Below are positions 1 through 8,542 of a stretch of DNA of 64,000 nucleotides, piece by piece (the stretch's first letter is position 1; every line of letters begins with the position of its first letter). The translations under genes and the position numbers were made by a program. A model generated the notes under the pieces. It saw only the letters and a list, made by a program, of their open reading frames with translations. It ran no database searches and was not told the DNA's origin. Origin of the DNA: Sphingomonas sp. C3-2 (GTDB lineage Bacteria; Pseudomonadota; Alphaproteobacteria; Sphingomonadales; Sphingomonadaceae); contig NZ_CP130322.1 of NCBI RefSeq assembly GCF_033025475.1, forward strand, positions 2,237,001 through 2,301,000, given 5' to 3'.

Positions 1-83
1 CCTTTTTCCATCGGTCTGCAAAAGGCAAAAACTGCTATTTCCTGCGCTTTTTCGGCGCGATCCTATCGCGTCCGCGCGAATGT

Positions 84-111
84 CCGGCATCATCCGTTTG
101 CGTGATGCCGG
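84..111. repeat. 9-bp inverted repeat upstream of the catabolic block
   Basis: CCGGCATCA (84-92) and TGATGCCGG (103-111) are perfect inverted arms around a 10-nt spacer. It lies about 140 bp upstream of the first gene. It has no T-run, so a regulator site is more likely than a terminator. A related GATGCCGG palindrome lies at 3178-3211, ahead of the amidohydrolase. Function is inferred only. Confidence 0.4.
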
Positions 112-251
112 TGCCTTGAATCGGGCCCAGATTGATCCTCGATAACGGCAAACGGGTTCAGCGATGCCGTGTGTCCTCAAGGGGCGGAAAACCTGTCGGG
201 GGCACGCTCGGGTGCAGGGCGCTGGGCCGAACAGAATGGAAAGGATGCGCC

Positions 252-1664
252 ATGGCTTCATTGGCCGACACGCTGGCAAAGGACCCACAGGCCTTTGTCG
301 ACGCTCCGTATGATTCCGGTTACGCACTCTCCGCCGCGGAACGCGAGCGCGCGCAGCTTGCGGGACTTCGCCTGCGTTTCGACGCGCTGAAGCAGGGGAT
401 ACCGGCGCTCGCGCGGCTGGCCGAGGAACAGGGCATTCAGGAGATCAATGCGCTCGACGATGTCGTGCCGCTCCTGTTTCCGCACACCGTCTATAAATCC
501 TATCCACTGTCCTTCCTCGAACAGGGGCGGTTCGATCGGCTGACCAAATGGCTCGCCTCGCTCACCACCACCGATCTGTCGGGCGTCGATGTCACCGGCG
601 TGGAGGCGATCGACGAATGGATCGCGGCGCTTTCGGCTGGCAGCGCGCTGATGCCGATCCACACCTTCGGCACCTCGGGCAAGCTGTCGATCATCCCGCG
701 CACGGCGGAGCATCTGCGGCTCGCCGCGACGATCAACGCCCGTGCCATCCGTGATTTCCACGGTGCGGGCAGCGGCCCCGATCTTGTCGAGGATCACATG
801 CCGCTCATCTCGCCCTCCTATCGCCACGGCGCCAGCGCGATTGCGCGGGGGATGAACCTGATGGCCGATCTTTACGGCGGGGGGGAGGCGCTGTTCCTCT
901 ATCCCGACGCCTATTTCAGCGCGGATGTCGCCTCGCTCGCCGGGCGGCTCCGCGCGGCCGAGGCGCGCGGCGAAGAGGGGCAGCTGGCCTTGCCCGAGGG
1001 GCTGATCAAGCGCCGCGACGAATTCGCCGCGCGCGAGGCCAGCCGCAGCGCCGACATGGACCGCTTCTTTGCCGAGGCCAAGGAACGCTTCGGCGGACGC
1101 GACGTCTTCCTGTTCGCGGTGTGGCCAATCCTGTTCGAATGGGCGGAAGAAGGACTGAAGCGCGGCATCAAGGGCGTGTTCGGGCCCAATTCGGTGCTCA
1201 CCTCGGGCGGCGGCTCGAAGGGGCGTGTCCTCCCGCCCGATTACCGCGAACAGATTTTCGAGTTTCTGGGCTTTGACCGGCACATGGAATTTTTCGGGAT
1301 GAGCGAACTCATCGCCAATGCCCCGCGCTGCCCGGAGGGCAATTATCACTTCCCGCCCGTCGTGATCCCCTTCGTGCTCGATCCCGAAACCGGCGAGCCG
1401 CTTCCCCGCACGGGCCTCCAGACCGGGCGCCTTGCCGTCATGGATCTGCTGGCGGATAGCTATTGGGGCGGGTTCGTGACCGGCGACCGGGTCACCATGG
1501 GCGGTTTCGACAGCCCGTGCGCCTGTGGCCGGCACGGCCCCTATATCGAACCGGATATCGCGCGCTTCAGCGACATCAAGGACGGCGACGACAAGATCAA
1601 CTGTGCCGGCGCGCCCGAGGCGCATGACCGTGCCATCGAATTCCTGCTTGAAAGGACCCATTGA
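252..1664 (+). CDS. LuxE/PaaK-like acyl-activating (AMP-forming) enzyme
   Basis: This 470-aa protein looks like a member of the LuxE acyl-protein synthetase / phenylacetate-CoA ligase-like branch of the adenylate-forming enzymes. It has a P-loop-like HTFGTSGKLS at residues 137-146, a glycine-rich TSGGGSKG near 317-324, an FGMSE motif near 348-352 and a TGDRV motif near 410-414. I chose ATG 252 because AAGGA lies just upstream. An earlier in-frame start at 132 would add 40 residues of low-complexity sequence. The gene ends one base before the LuxC-like gene starts, so the two are almost certainly co-translated. LuxE normally activates a fatty acid and hands the acyl group to LuxC, so the pair suggests carboxylic acid to aldehyde reduction. 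The substrate is unknown and no luxA/luxB genes are present. Confidence 0.75.
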   Translation: MASLADTLAKDPQAFVDAPYDSGYALSAAERERAQLAGLRLRFDALKQGIPALARLAEEQGIQEINALDDVVPLLFPHTVYKSYPLSFLEQGRFDRLTKWLASLTTTDLSGVDVTGVEAIDEWIAALSAGSALMPIHTFGTSGKLSIIPRTAEHLRLAATINARAIRDFHGAGSGPDLVEDHMPLISPSYRHGASAIARGMNLMADLYGGGEALFLYPDAYFSADVASLAGRLRAAEARGEEGQLALPEGLIKRRDEFAAREASRSADMDRFFAEAKERFGGRDVFLFAVWPILFEWAEEGLKRGIKGVFGPNSVLTSGGGSKGRVLPPDYREQIFEFLGFDRHMEFFGMSELIANAPRCPEGNYHFPPVVIPFVLDPETGEPLPRTGLQTGRLAVMDLLADSYWGGFVTGDRVTMGGFDSPCACGRHGPYIEPDIARFSDIKDGDDKINCAGAPEAHDRAIEFLLERTH

Positions 1665-1665
1665 G

Positions 1666-3132
1666 ATGCGCTTTTCGGTCCCCCTGCTGCTGCGCGGCGA
1701 AATCATCGAAACCGATCCCGTCGAACATGGCGGCCGTCGCGGCGGTGCGCGCTTCACCGCGCCCGATGTGTCGAAGCATCTCGATTGGCTGCCGCTGCGC
1801 AATGCTTCGGCGCTCGCCGAGCTGTACGATATGCCCTTTGCCGAAATCGTCGAATATCTCGATCGGCTCGGCCATAGGCTCGATCCGGCGCGCAATGGCT
1901 GGCTGCAGGAATCGTTCGAACTGTCGCGCAGCACCTCGGGGCTGTCGGATTCGATCCTGCGCTATCATTACGGCCTCATCCCCTCCTATTTCACGCCGCA
2001 ATCGGTGTATGCCATCGCCGAACGGACGATCGGGCTCGACTATCTCGAAGGCTGGGTCGAACAGCCCCCCATGGGCCCCGGCAGCGTGCGTATCCGCGCC
2101 ATCGGCGCACGCGGTGTCCATATCATCGCGGGCAATGTGCCCGTGGTCGGCGTGACGACGGTGATCCGCAACGCGATCACGCGCTCCGACGCGATCATCA
2201 AGACCCCCTCGAACGATCCGCTCACCACTGCCGCCGTCGTGCGCACGATGATCGAGATGGCCCCCGATCACCCGATTACGCGCCATGTTTCGGTGGCCTA
2301 TTGGAAGGGCGGTGACGAGGCGGTCGAGCAGCATCTTTATGATCCGCGCCGGATCGAAAAGATCGTCGCCTGGGGCGGCTTTGCCGGGATCAAGCACCTG
2401 ACCCAATATCTCCAGCCGGGCTTGGATCTGATCACGCTCGATCCCAAGCATTCGGGGTCGATCATCGGCAAGGAAGCCTTTGCCGACGACACCGTGCTCC
2501 GCTCGGTCGCGCGGCGTCTCGCGGTCGATATCGGCGCGATGAATCAGGAAGGCTGCGTCAATGCGCGCGTCATCCATGTCGAATCCGGCCTCGATGCCGA
2601 AGGGATCGCGCGCGCCGAGCGGTTGGGGCAGTTCACCTTCGAGGCGCTGCAGGCGCTCCCCGATCATCTGAGCACCCCGCACAAGGCGTTCGACGGCGAA
2701 CTCAAGGCCGAGATTGATGCGCTCGCCTTTGTCGACGACGAATACCGGGTGTTCGGCGGGCGCGGCAATGAAGGCGCGGTCATCGTCTCGCGCTCGGATC
2801 AGTCGGTCGATTTCGCCCGCATGCTCGCCTGCCGCGTCGCCAATATCGTCCCTGTGGATAATCTGGATACCGCGATCCGCTCGGTGAACAGCTATACCCA
2901 GACGATCGGCATCTATCCCGAACCGCTGAAAGAGCGCTTGCGTGACCGGCTCGCCTATCAGGGCGCGCAGCGGCTGGTGTCGCTTGGCGGGGCGGCCACG
3001 CTGATGCAGGCGCCGGGCCCGCAGGACGGTATCGAACCCTTGCGGCGCATGGTGAAATGGATCGTCGACGAAAGCGGCGATGGCGCGATGCTCGAGGCGC
3101 AGGCGATTGAACAGGCCGCCGCAGCCGCCTGA
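1666..3132 (+). CDS. LuxC-like acyl-CoA/acyl-protein reductase
   Basis: This 488-aa protein fits the LuxC acyl-CoA reductase family (aldehyde-dehydrogenase superfamily), which reduces an activated acyl group to an aldehyde with NADPH. The best family marker is the candidate nucleophile Cys297 in the segment AMNQEGCVNARV. A Rossmann-type segment around residues 148-183 (RGVHIIAGNVPVVG and following) and IVAWGG near 233-238 also fit. Length matches the family (about 480 aa). ATG 1666 sits 1 nt after the stop of the LuxE-like gene and is preceded by AAAGGA. Together the two genes would form an acid reductase without luciferase. A role in making or detoxifying aldehydes during catabolism is inferred. 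Confidence 0.8.
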   Translation: MRFSVPLLLRGEIIETDPVEHGGRRGGARFTAPDVSKHLDWLPLRNASALAELYDMPFAEIVEYLDRLGHRLDPARNGWLQESFELSRSTSGLSDSILRYHYGLIPSYFTPQSVYAIAERTIGLDYLEGWVEQPPMGPGSVRIRAIGARGVHIIAGNVPVVGVTTVIRNAITRSDAIIKTPSNDPLTTAAVVRTMIEMAPDHPITRHVSVAYWKGGDEAVEQHLYDPRRIEKIVAWGGFAGIKHLTQYLQPGLDLITLDPKHSGSIIGKEAFADDTVLRSVARRLAVDIGAMNQEGCVNARVIHVESGLDAEGIARAERLGQFTFEALQALPDHLSTPHKAFDGELKAEIDALAFVDDEYRVFGGRGNEGAVIVSRSDQSVDFARMLACRVANIVPVDNLDTAIRSVNSYTQTIGIYPEPLKERLRDRLAYQGAQRLVSLGGAATLMQAPGPQDGIEPLRRMVKWIVDESGDGAMLEAQAIEQAAAAA

Positions 3133-3177
3133 GGGCTTGGGCCAAGCACAACAATCGCAGTGATAGGGGGAGGGACG

Positions 3178-3211
3178 CCACCGGCTTCATTCATATGGAT
3201 GATGCCGGTGG
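3178..3211. repeat. 8-bp inverted repeat before the amidohydrolase gene
   Basis: CCACCGGC (3178-3185) pairs with GCCGGTGG (3204-3211). After one mismatch the stem extends by TCAT/ATGA. It lies 48 bp before the chosen amidohydrolase start and shares GATGCCGG with the repeat at 84-111. It may be a shared operator; no regulator has been matched to it. Confidence 0.35.
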
Positions 3212-3258
3212 TGCGCTGTAGCGTCACACTCGAACGATATAAAAATGGGAGAGGTGCC

Positions 3259-4980
3259 TTGTCCGACATGGACCTTGTTCTGCGCAACGGGCTGGTATGC
3301 GACGGCAGCGGCGCAGAGCCGATCATTGCCGATATTGCCATTCGGGGTGGCCGCATCGTCGAAATCGGCCAGGTGGCGGCGCGCGGTGCCGAGGAAATCG
3401 ACGCCACGGGCCATGTTGTCACCCCCGGCTTTGTCGATCTCCACACCCATTATGACGGGCAGGCGATCTGGTCGAACAGGCTGAACCCCTCCTCGCAGCA
3501 CGGCGTGACGACCGCGGTGCTCGGCAATTGCGGCGTCGGTTTCGCCCCGTGCCGCGCGTCGGATCGCGACCGGCTGATCGGCGTGATGGAGGGGGTGGAG
3601 GACATCCCCGAAATCGTCATGGCAGAGGGGCTGAGCTGGGATTGGGAAAGTTTTCCCGAATATCTCGATGCGCTCGATCGTCGCCCGCGCGATATCGACG
3701 TCGCCGCCTATCTCCCGCATTCGGCATTGCGCGTCTACGCCATGGGCGAACGCGGCGCGGCGCGCGAACCCGCGACGCCCGATGATATCGCCGTGATGCG
3801 CGGGCTTGTCGGTGCGGCGATGGACGCGGGCGCGCTTGGTTTCGCCACTTCGCGCCAGTTCATCCACCGCACCTGCGACGGCGATCTCATCCCCAGCTTC
3901 GATGCGTCTGAAACCGAACTGCGCGAACTGGTCGACGCGATGGGCACGGATCGGGGTGTCTTCCAGATCGTGCTCGACACCCCCCATTTCAGCTGGGCGG
4001 ATGAAGTGGCGATGATGCGCCGCGTGCTGGGGCAGTCGGATCGCACCGCGATGTTCACCCTCGCGCAGGGCGGCCGCGATCCCGATGATTGGCGCAACGT
4101 GATGGCGATGGTCCACGAAGCCAATGCCAGCGGCCAGTCGATCCGACCGCAGGTTTTCCCGCGCCCGATCGGCATTGTCATCGGGCACAGCATATCGGCC
4201 AATCCCTTCATGGATCGGCCGAGCTTCAAGGCGCTGCCCGACGATTTCGACGCGCGGATCACGGCGCTTCGCGATCCCGAAACGCGCGCGCGCATTCTCG
4301 GCGAAAGCTCCACCGGAACGATGACGCCGCTGCAGGCGATGACCAATAATTTCGAGCAGATCTACGTGCTCAGCGATCCGCCGAACTACGAACCCGATCC
4401 GGCCGACAGCGTCGCCGGGCGCGCGCGCGCGCTTGGGCTGACGCCCGAGGAAGTCGCCTATGACATGCTGCTCGAAGATGGCGGCCATGCGATGCTCTAC
4501 GTCGCCGTCGGCAATTATGCGCAAGGCACGCTCGATCCCGTCCGCGACATGCTGCTCGACGATGCCACGCTGCTCGGGCTGGGTGACGGCGGCGCGCATT
4601 ACGGCATGATCTGCGATGCCAGCTTCCCCACCTTCATGCTCAGCCATTGGGTACGCGACCGCGAAACCGGGCGCCTCCCGCTTGCCTGGGTGGTGAAGGC
4701 ACTCACGCGCGATGCCGCGCTTGCCATCGGGCTGCGCGATCGCGGGCTGATCGCGCCCGGCATGAAGGCCGATCTGAACGTGATCGATATGGATCGGGTC
4801 AGGCTGCACAAGCCCCATGTGCTTCAGGATCTGCCCGCGGGCGGACGCCGGCTGACACAGGGCGCGGACGGTTATGTCGCCACCATCGTCAACGGCACGG
4901 TAATCCAGCGCAACGGCACCCCCACCGGCCAGTCGCCCGGCCGGCTGGTGCGCGGCGCGCAGCAGGGGGCGTGCGTATGA
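3259..4980 (+). CDS. D-aminoacylase-type amidohydrolase (N-acyl-D-amino-acid deacylase family)
   Basis: This is a 573-aa metal-dependent amidohydrolase. The first metal site is HTH at residues 62-64 in the segment VDLHTHYDGQ, followed by the family-typical HGVTT..GNCGVGFAP. A conserved GDGGAHYG lies near residue 440, and the C-terminal end returns to the small beta-sandwich domain (KADLNVIDMD). This architecture is that of D-aminoacylases, which hydrolyse N-acyl-D-amino acids or related amides. I start at TTG 3259, which has GGGAGAGG 5 nt upstream; ATG 3268 is the alternative. Its stop overlaps the next gene's ATG (ATGA). The substrate cannot be read from sequence, but the neighbours suggest release of a carboxylic acid for import and acyl-CoA metabolism. 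Confidence 0.8.
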   Translation: MSDMDLVLRNGLVCDGSGAEPIIADIAIRGGRIVEIGQVAARGAEEIDATGHVVTPGFVDLHTHYDGQAIWSNRLNPSSQHGVTTAVLGNCGVGFAPCRASDRDRLIGVMEGVEDIPEIVMAEGLSWDWESFPEYLDALDRRPRDIDVAAYLPHSALRVYAMGERGAAREPATPDDIAVMRGLVGAAMDAGALGFATSRQFIHRTCDGDLIPSFDASETELRELVDAMGTDRGVFQIVLDTPHFSWADEVAMMRRVLGQSDRTAMFTLAQGGRDPDDWRNVMAMVHEANASGQSIRPQVFPRPIGIVIGHSISANPFMDRPSFKALPDDFDARITALRDPETRARILGESSTGTMTPLQAMTNNFEQIYVLSDPPNYEPDPADSVAGRARALGLTPEEVAYDMLLEDGGHAMLYVAVGNYAQGTLDPVRDMLLDDATLLGLGDGGAHYGMICDASFPTFMLSHWVRDRETGRLPLAWVVKALTRDAALAIGLRDRGLIAPGMKADLNVIDMDRVRLHKPHVLQDLPAGGRRLTQGADGYVATIVNGTVIQRNGTPTGQSPGRLVRGAQQGACV

Positions 4981-6230
4981 CGGCGGGTGAAACGGGCCGC
5001 ATGCATTATGGCTGGGTCGTCGTCGGCGTCATGTTCGTCGCGCAGATGCTCGCCATCGGCACCACCTCCTATGGCTTTGCCTTACTCGTAAAGCCGATTT
5101 CGGCGGAATTCGGCCTGCCCCGCGCCGATGTCAATCTGGGGCTGATGATCCTCCTCATCGGCATGGCGATCGCCTCCCCGCTCGTCGGCAAATTGCTCGA
5201 TCGCATTCCGGGGCGGATCATGGTGGCGCTGGGCGCGGTGCTGTTCGGTCTGGGCGCGGTCTCGATCGCGCTCGCCAAGTCGCTCTGGGTGATGGCGGCG
5301 GCGGCGTTCTTCCTGCTGGCGCTCGGCACCGCCATCCTCGGCCCGCTCGCCGCCGCCACGCTCACCTCGCGCTGGTTCGACGAAGGGCGCGGGCGCGCGC
5401 TCGGTGTCGTTTCGGTCGCCACCTCGGCGGGGGGCTTCGCGCTCATGCCGGTCATGGCGTTGATGGTCGAGCAACTGGGCTGGCGGACCGCGCTCGCCGC
5501 GCTCGGGCTGCTCGTCACGCTGCTGGTCGGTGGGCTCGCACTCTTCTTCATCCGCGAACCCGCGCGCGCCTCTGCCCCCGGCACGCCGCAACCGGCCGTC
5601 GATCCCGATGCGCGCTGGACGGCGAAGCGCCTGCTGCGTACCGCCGATTTCTGGCTGATCGCGCTGGCGGTGGGGCTTCTGTTCGCGGTCGATCAGGCGC
5701 TGCTCGCATCCCTGGTCGCTTACGGCACCGATCTCGGCTTTTCGCTCGCCGCCTCCGCAATGCTCGTCTCGGCGATTTCGATTTCGGCGATCGTCGGCAA
5801 GCTGGTGGTGGGCAGCCTTGCCGACCGCGTCGATTTGCGCTGGCTCTTCGTCGTGCTGGCGGTGATGACCGAGCTGTTCCTCGCCATCCTGCTGGCACAG
5901 CCAGGCTATGTCATGTTGATGGCCGCGTCGCTCATCGTGGGGGCTGCGGTGGGGGGCTCGTCGCCGCTCTGGGCGTCGTTCATCGCCGCCCGCTTCGGCC
6001 TTGCGTCCTATGGCGGCGTCATGGGGCTGATGGTGATGATCCAGGTGCCGCTCACCCTTACGGCGCTGCGCTATATCGGCCATGTCTATGATGTCGACCG
6101 CAGCTATTCGGCCGCGCTTGTCGCCTTCATGGTGGTGGTCGCGATTGCGGCGCTCGTCATCCTGCCCGTCCGGCTGCGCCGGGCGGCGGCCGAAACCCCG
6201 GCATCCCCACTGGAACACCAGGCTGCCTAG
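4977..6230 (+). CDS. MFS transporter, carboxylate-carrier type
   Basis: A 417-aa protein of about twelve hydrophobic segments with MFS layout: a first helix starting at MHYGWVVVGVMF, the helix 2-3 loop LVGKLLDRIPGR matching the G-x-x-x-D-R-x-G-R-R signature, and a central hydrophilic loop near residues 190-215. The N-terminal style (HYGWVVVG, FGLPRADVNLG) resembles monocarboxylate/oxalate:formate-antiporter-like carriers. ATG 4977 overlaps the amidohydrolase stop in ATGA, so translation is coupled. It probably imports or exports the substrate or product of the amidohydrolase. Substrate is unknown. Confidence 0.8.
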   Translation: MTAGETGRMHYGWVVVGVMFVAQMLAIGTTSYGFALLVKPISAEFGLPRADVNLGLMILLIGMAIASPLVGKLLDRIPGRIMVALGAVLFGLGAVSIALAKSLWVMAAAAFFLLALGTAILGPLAAATLTSRWFDEGRGRALGVVSVATSAGGFALMPVMALMVEQLGWRTALAALGLLVTLLVGGLALFFIREPARASAPGTPQPAVDPDARWTAKRLLRTADFWLIALAVGLLFAVDQALLASLVAYGTDLGFSLAASAMLVSAISISAIVGKLVVGSLADRVDLRWLFVVLAVMTELFLAILLAQPGYVMLMAASLIVGAAVGGSSPLWASFIAARFGLASYGGVMGLMVMIQVPLTLTALRYIGHVYDVDRSYSAALVAFMVVVAIAALVILPVRLRRAAAETPASPLEHQAA

Positions 6231-6303
6231 AGGCGTGTCGCCACGCGATTCACGTTGAACCCTTGATATCGCGGCGTCGAAACTATTTGTGTCCGGACAA
6301 ATC

Positions 6304-7524
6304 ATGCGCTTTAGCACGTGCATGAGCGTTGAGACCCCGGGCGCCGCGCGGCGCGAATTTGCAGATGGCTGGCACCTCGTTCTGGCGGCGGCGCTGGCGA
6401 TCAGCGTCGGCACCATGGGCATCGGTTTCTATTCGCTCGGCCTCTTCGTGAAACCGCTTCAGGATGAATTCGGCTGGAGCCGCGCGGCGGTGTCGGGCGC
6501 GGCGACCTTCCAGCAATTCGGCATCTTCCTGTCCGCGCCCATTGTCGGGCTGCTGGCAGATCGCTTCGGCATGCGGATGATCGCGGTCGCCAGCTATATT
6601 GCGGCGCCGCTGGCGCTGGTCGCGCTTGCGCAGGCGGGCCCATCGGTCACGGGCTGGTACGCTTTGTGGCTGCTCGTATCGCTCGCGGGGTGCGGCACGA
6701 CGCCCGCCATCTGGGCACGGATCGTCTCGATGCGGTTCGACAGGGCACGCGGGCTGGCGCTCGGGCTGATGCTGCTCGGCACCGGCACGGCGGCCGTGCT
6801 CGCGCCCGCGCTGCTGGGCCCCGTCTTCGTCGATTATGGCTGGCGCAACGCGGTGCTGGTAATGGCGGCGGTCACCTTCCTCATCGGCTTTCCCGTCAGC
6901 CTGATGGTGCAGGGCGAAAAGGCGAAGGCCGGAACGGTTGCTCCTGCCGAGCGGGGTCGGTTCGAACGCAACCGCCAGACGCTGATCCTGCTGGTCGTTG
7001 GCTTTCTGCTCGGTCTCTTCGTCGCCGGGCTGATCGTCCATTTCGTGCCGATGCTCGTCGATCGCGGCATGGCTGCGGGCGATGCGGCGCAGGCTGCAGC
7101 GGCGGTCGGCCTTGCCGTGATCGTCGCGCGCGTCGTCGTGGGCTATTTGTTCGATCGGTTTCACGCGCCCTATGTCGCTGCGCTGTTCCTGCTTGCTCCG
7201 GTATTCAGTGCAGTGTTGCTGTGGCTCGGCGGGCCGATCCTTCCCGCCGCGCTGATGCTCGGCCTCGCGGCCGGGGCGGAAGTCGACATGCTCGCCTATT
7301 TCACCAGCCGCTATGCGCATCTCAAAAATTACGGCGCCACCTATGGCACGATCCTCGGCCTGTTCTGCTTTGGCGCGGGCTGCGGGCCGATCCTCTTCGG
7401 CTGGTCGGTCGACCTGACGGGCAATTACGACGCGGCGCTCATCGCGTCGGCCGCCGTGCTCGTTATCGTCGTGGTGCTGGTCGCCGGCCTCGGCGGCTAT
7501 CTGGAGGAAAAACGCGCGCGATAG
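6304..7524 (+). CDS. second MFS transporter, carboxylate-carrier type
   Basis: A 406-aa MFS protein with twelve predicted membrane segments. It is similar in style to the preceding carrier (LFVKPLQDEFGWSRAAVSGA; loop VGLLADRFGMRMI). The two probably arose by duplication or were recruited for related substrates. The start is uncertain: GTG 6289, ATG 6304 and ATG 6322 are all in frame and none has a good ribosome-binding site. A 73-bp gap from the previous gene allows a separate promoter. Two related carriers in one catabolic block could handle two forms of one substrate, for example conjugate and free acid. Confidence 0.75.
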   Translation: MRFSTCMSVETPGAARREFADGWHLVLAAALAISVGTMGIGFYSLGLFVKPLQDEFGWSRAAVSGAATFQQFGIFLSAPIVGLLADRFGMRMIAVASYIAAPLALVALAQAGPSVTGWYALWLLVSLAGCGTTPAIWARIVSMRFDRARGLALGLMLLGTGTAAVLAPALLGPVFVDYGWRNAVLVMAAVTFLIGFPVSLMVQGEKAKAGTVAPAERGRFERNRQTLILLVVGFLLGLFVAGLIVHFVPMLVDRGMAAGDAAQAAAAVGLAVIVARVVVGYLFDRFHAPYVAALFLLAPVFSAVLLWLGGPILPAALMLGLAAGAEVDMLAYFTSRYAHLKNYGATYGTILGLFCFGAGCGPILFGWSVDLTGNYDAALIASAAVLVIVVVLVAGLGGYLEEKRAR

Positions 7525-7578
7525 GCGGGAAGAAACCAGTGATATTGCCGCTGAACTTTATGATATGCGGCCACTATC

Positions 7579-8460
7579 ATGGAACTTCGACAGCTTCGCT
7601 ATTTCGCCGCGCTCGCGGATGCGCAGAATTTTCACCGCGCGGCGCAGCGGCTCAACATGTCGCAACCGCCGCTCACCGTGGCGATCCGCAAGCTTGAACA
7701 GGAACTGGGGGTCGATCTCTTCGTCCGCACCCCGCGCGGGGTAACGCTGACACCGGCGGGGGAGGCCGTTCTCCCCCATGCCCGCCAGACTTTGGTTCAG
7801 GCGGAACTGGTGCGCCAGGCGGCGCGGGACGGGGGCAGTGGGCTGCGCGGACAATTGCGCATCGGCTTTGTCGGCTCCGCCATTTACGGGCTTATCCCCC
7901 GTATCGTCCCCGAATTTCGTAAGGCCTATCCGCAGGTCAATCTCGTGCTCCACGAAACCACCTCGGTCGAGGTGGTGAAGGCGCTCCATGCGGGCGAATT
8001 CGATGCCGGTCTCGTCCGCCTGCCGATCTTCGACGAACCCGAGTTGGAGACCACGGTGCTCGAACGCGATGTGCTCGCGGTCGCGCTGCCGCACGATCAT
8101 CCGCTCGCGCGGCGCGACCTGATCGCGCTGGAGGAACTGCAGGGGGAGGCGTTTATCATGTATCCCCAGCCCAGCATCCTGCATGCCAAGACGCTCTGGG
8201 CCTGTCATAGCGCGGGCTTCGTCCCCACCATCGCGCAGGAAGCCGCGCAGGTGCAGACGATCCTCTCGCTCATCCAGAGCCGGCTTGGCATCGCGCTCGT
8301 ACCCGCGCGCACCGCGGTGATCGCGCCGCCCGATATCCACATCGTCACGCTCGCCCCGCAGATCGTGATCGAGAACGGCCTCGCCTATCTGCGCGCCGGG
8401 CTGCACCCGATGCTGCGCAACTTCCGCGACATCGCGCTCGCCTGCCACGATATCTCGTGA
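7579..8460 (+). CDS. LysR-family transcriptional regulator
   Basis: A 293-aa LysR-type regulator. The N-terminal winged helix-turn-helix is clear (MELRQLRYFAALADAQNFHRAA, split by family convention as recognition helix SQPPLTVAIRKLEQELG, residues about 30-46). The C-terminal part is a periplasmic-binding-protein-like effector domain starting near residue 90 (LRIGFVGSAIYG). It reads in the same direction as the flanking genes and sits between the carriers and the acyl-CoA dehydrogenases. It is the only regulator in the block and is the natural candidate to control it in response to an aromatic or acyl carboxylate. Effector unknown. Confidence 0.9.
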   Translation: MELRQLRYFAALADAQNFHRAAQRLNMSQPPLTVAIRKLEQELGVDLFVRTPRGVTLTPAGEAVLPHARQTLVQAELVRQAARDGGSGLRGQLRIGFVGSAIYGLIPRIVPEFRKAYPQVNLVLHETTSVEVVKALHAGEFDAGLVRLPIFDEPELETTVLERDVLAVALPHDHPLARRDLIALEELQGEAFIMYPQPSILHAKTLWACHSAGFVPTIAQEAAQVQTILSLIQSRLGIALVPARTAVIAPPDIHIVTLAPQIVIENGLAYLRAGLHPMLRNFRDIALACHDIS

Positions 8461-8485
8461 ATATCGCTCTTGTGGAAATCGATAT
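8461..8485. promoter_or_regulatory. candidate LysR operator, ATATCG-N13-CGATAT
   Basis: ATATCG (8461-8466) and CGATAT (8480-8485) form a perfect dyad immediately after the lysR stop and about 58 bp before the acyl-CoA dehydrogenase start. Size and spacing suit a LysR-type recognition site (T-N11-A class). Binding is inferred from position only. Confidence 0.4.
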
Positions 8486-8542
8486 TTGATTAACGGGGTG
8501 CGTGCGAACATTCTGCCCTGATCTTTGAGCGTGAGGGCGGCC

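Noticed and set aside
258-1934. 558-codon open frame on the minus strand opposite the LuxE-like gene
   Set aside because: It mirrors the coding frame of a clear gene and has an Arg/Ala/Gly-rich composition typical of antisense frames in GC-rich DNA, with no recognisable domain.
252-3132. Bacterial bioluminescence operon
   Set aside because: LuxE- and LuxC-like proteins are present but there is no luxA, luxB, luxD or luxG in the window, so light production is not supported.
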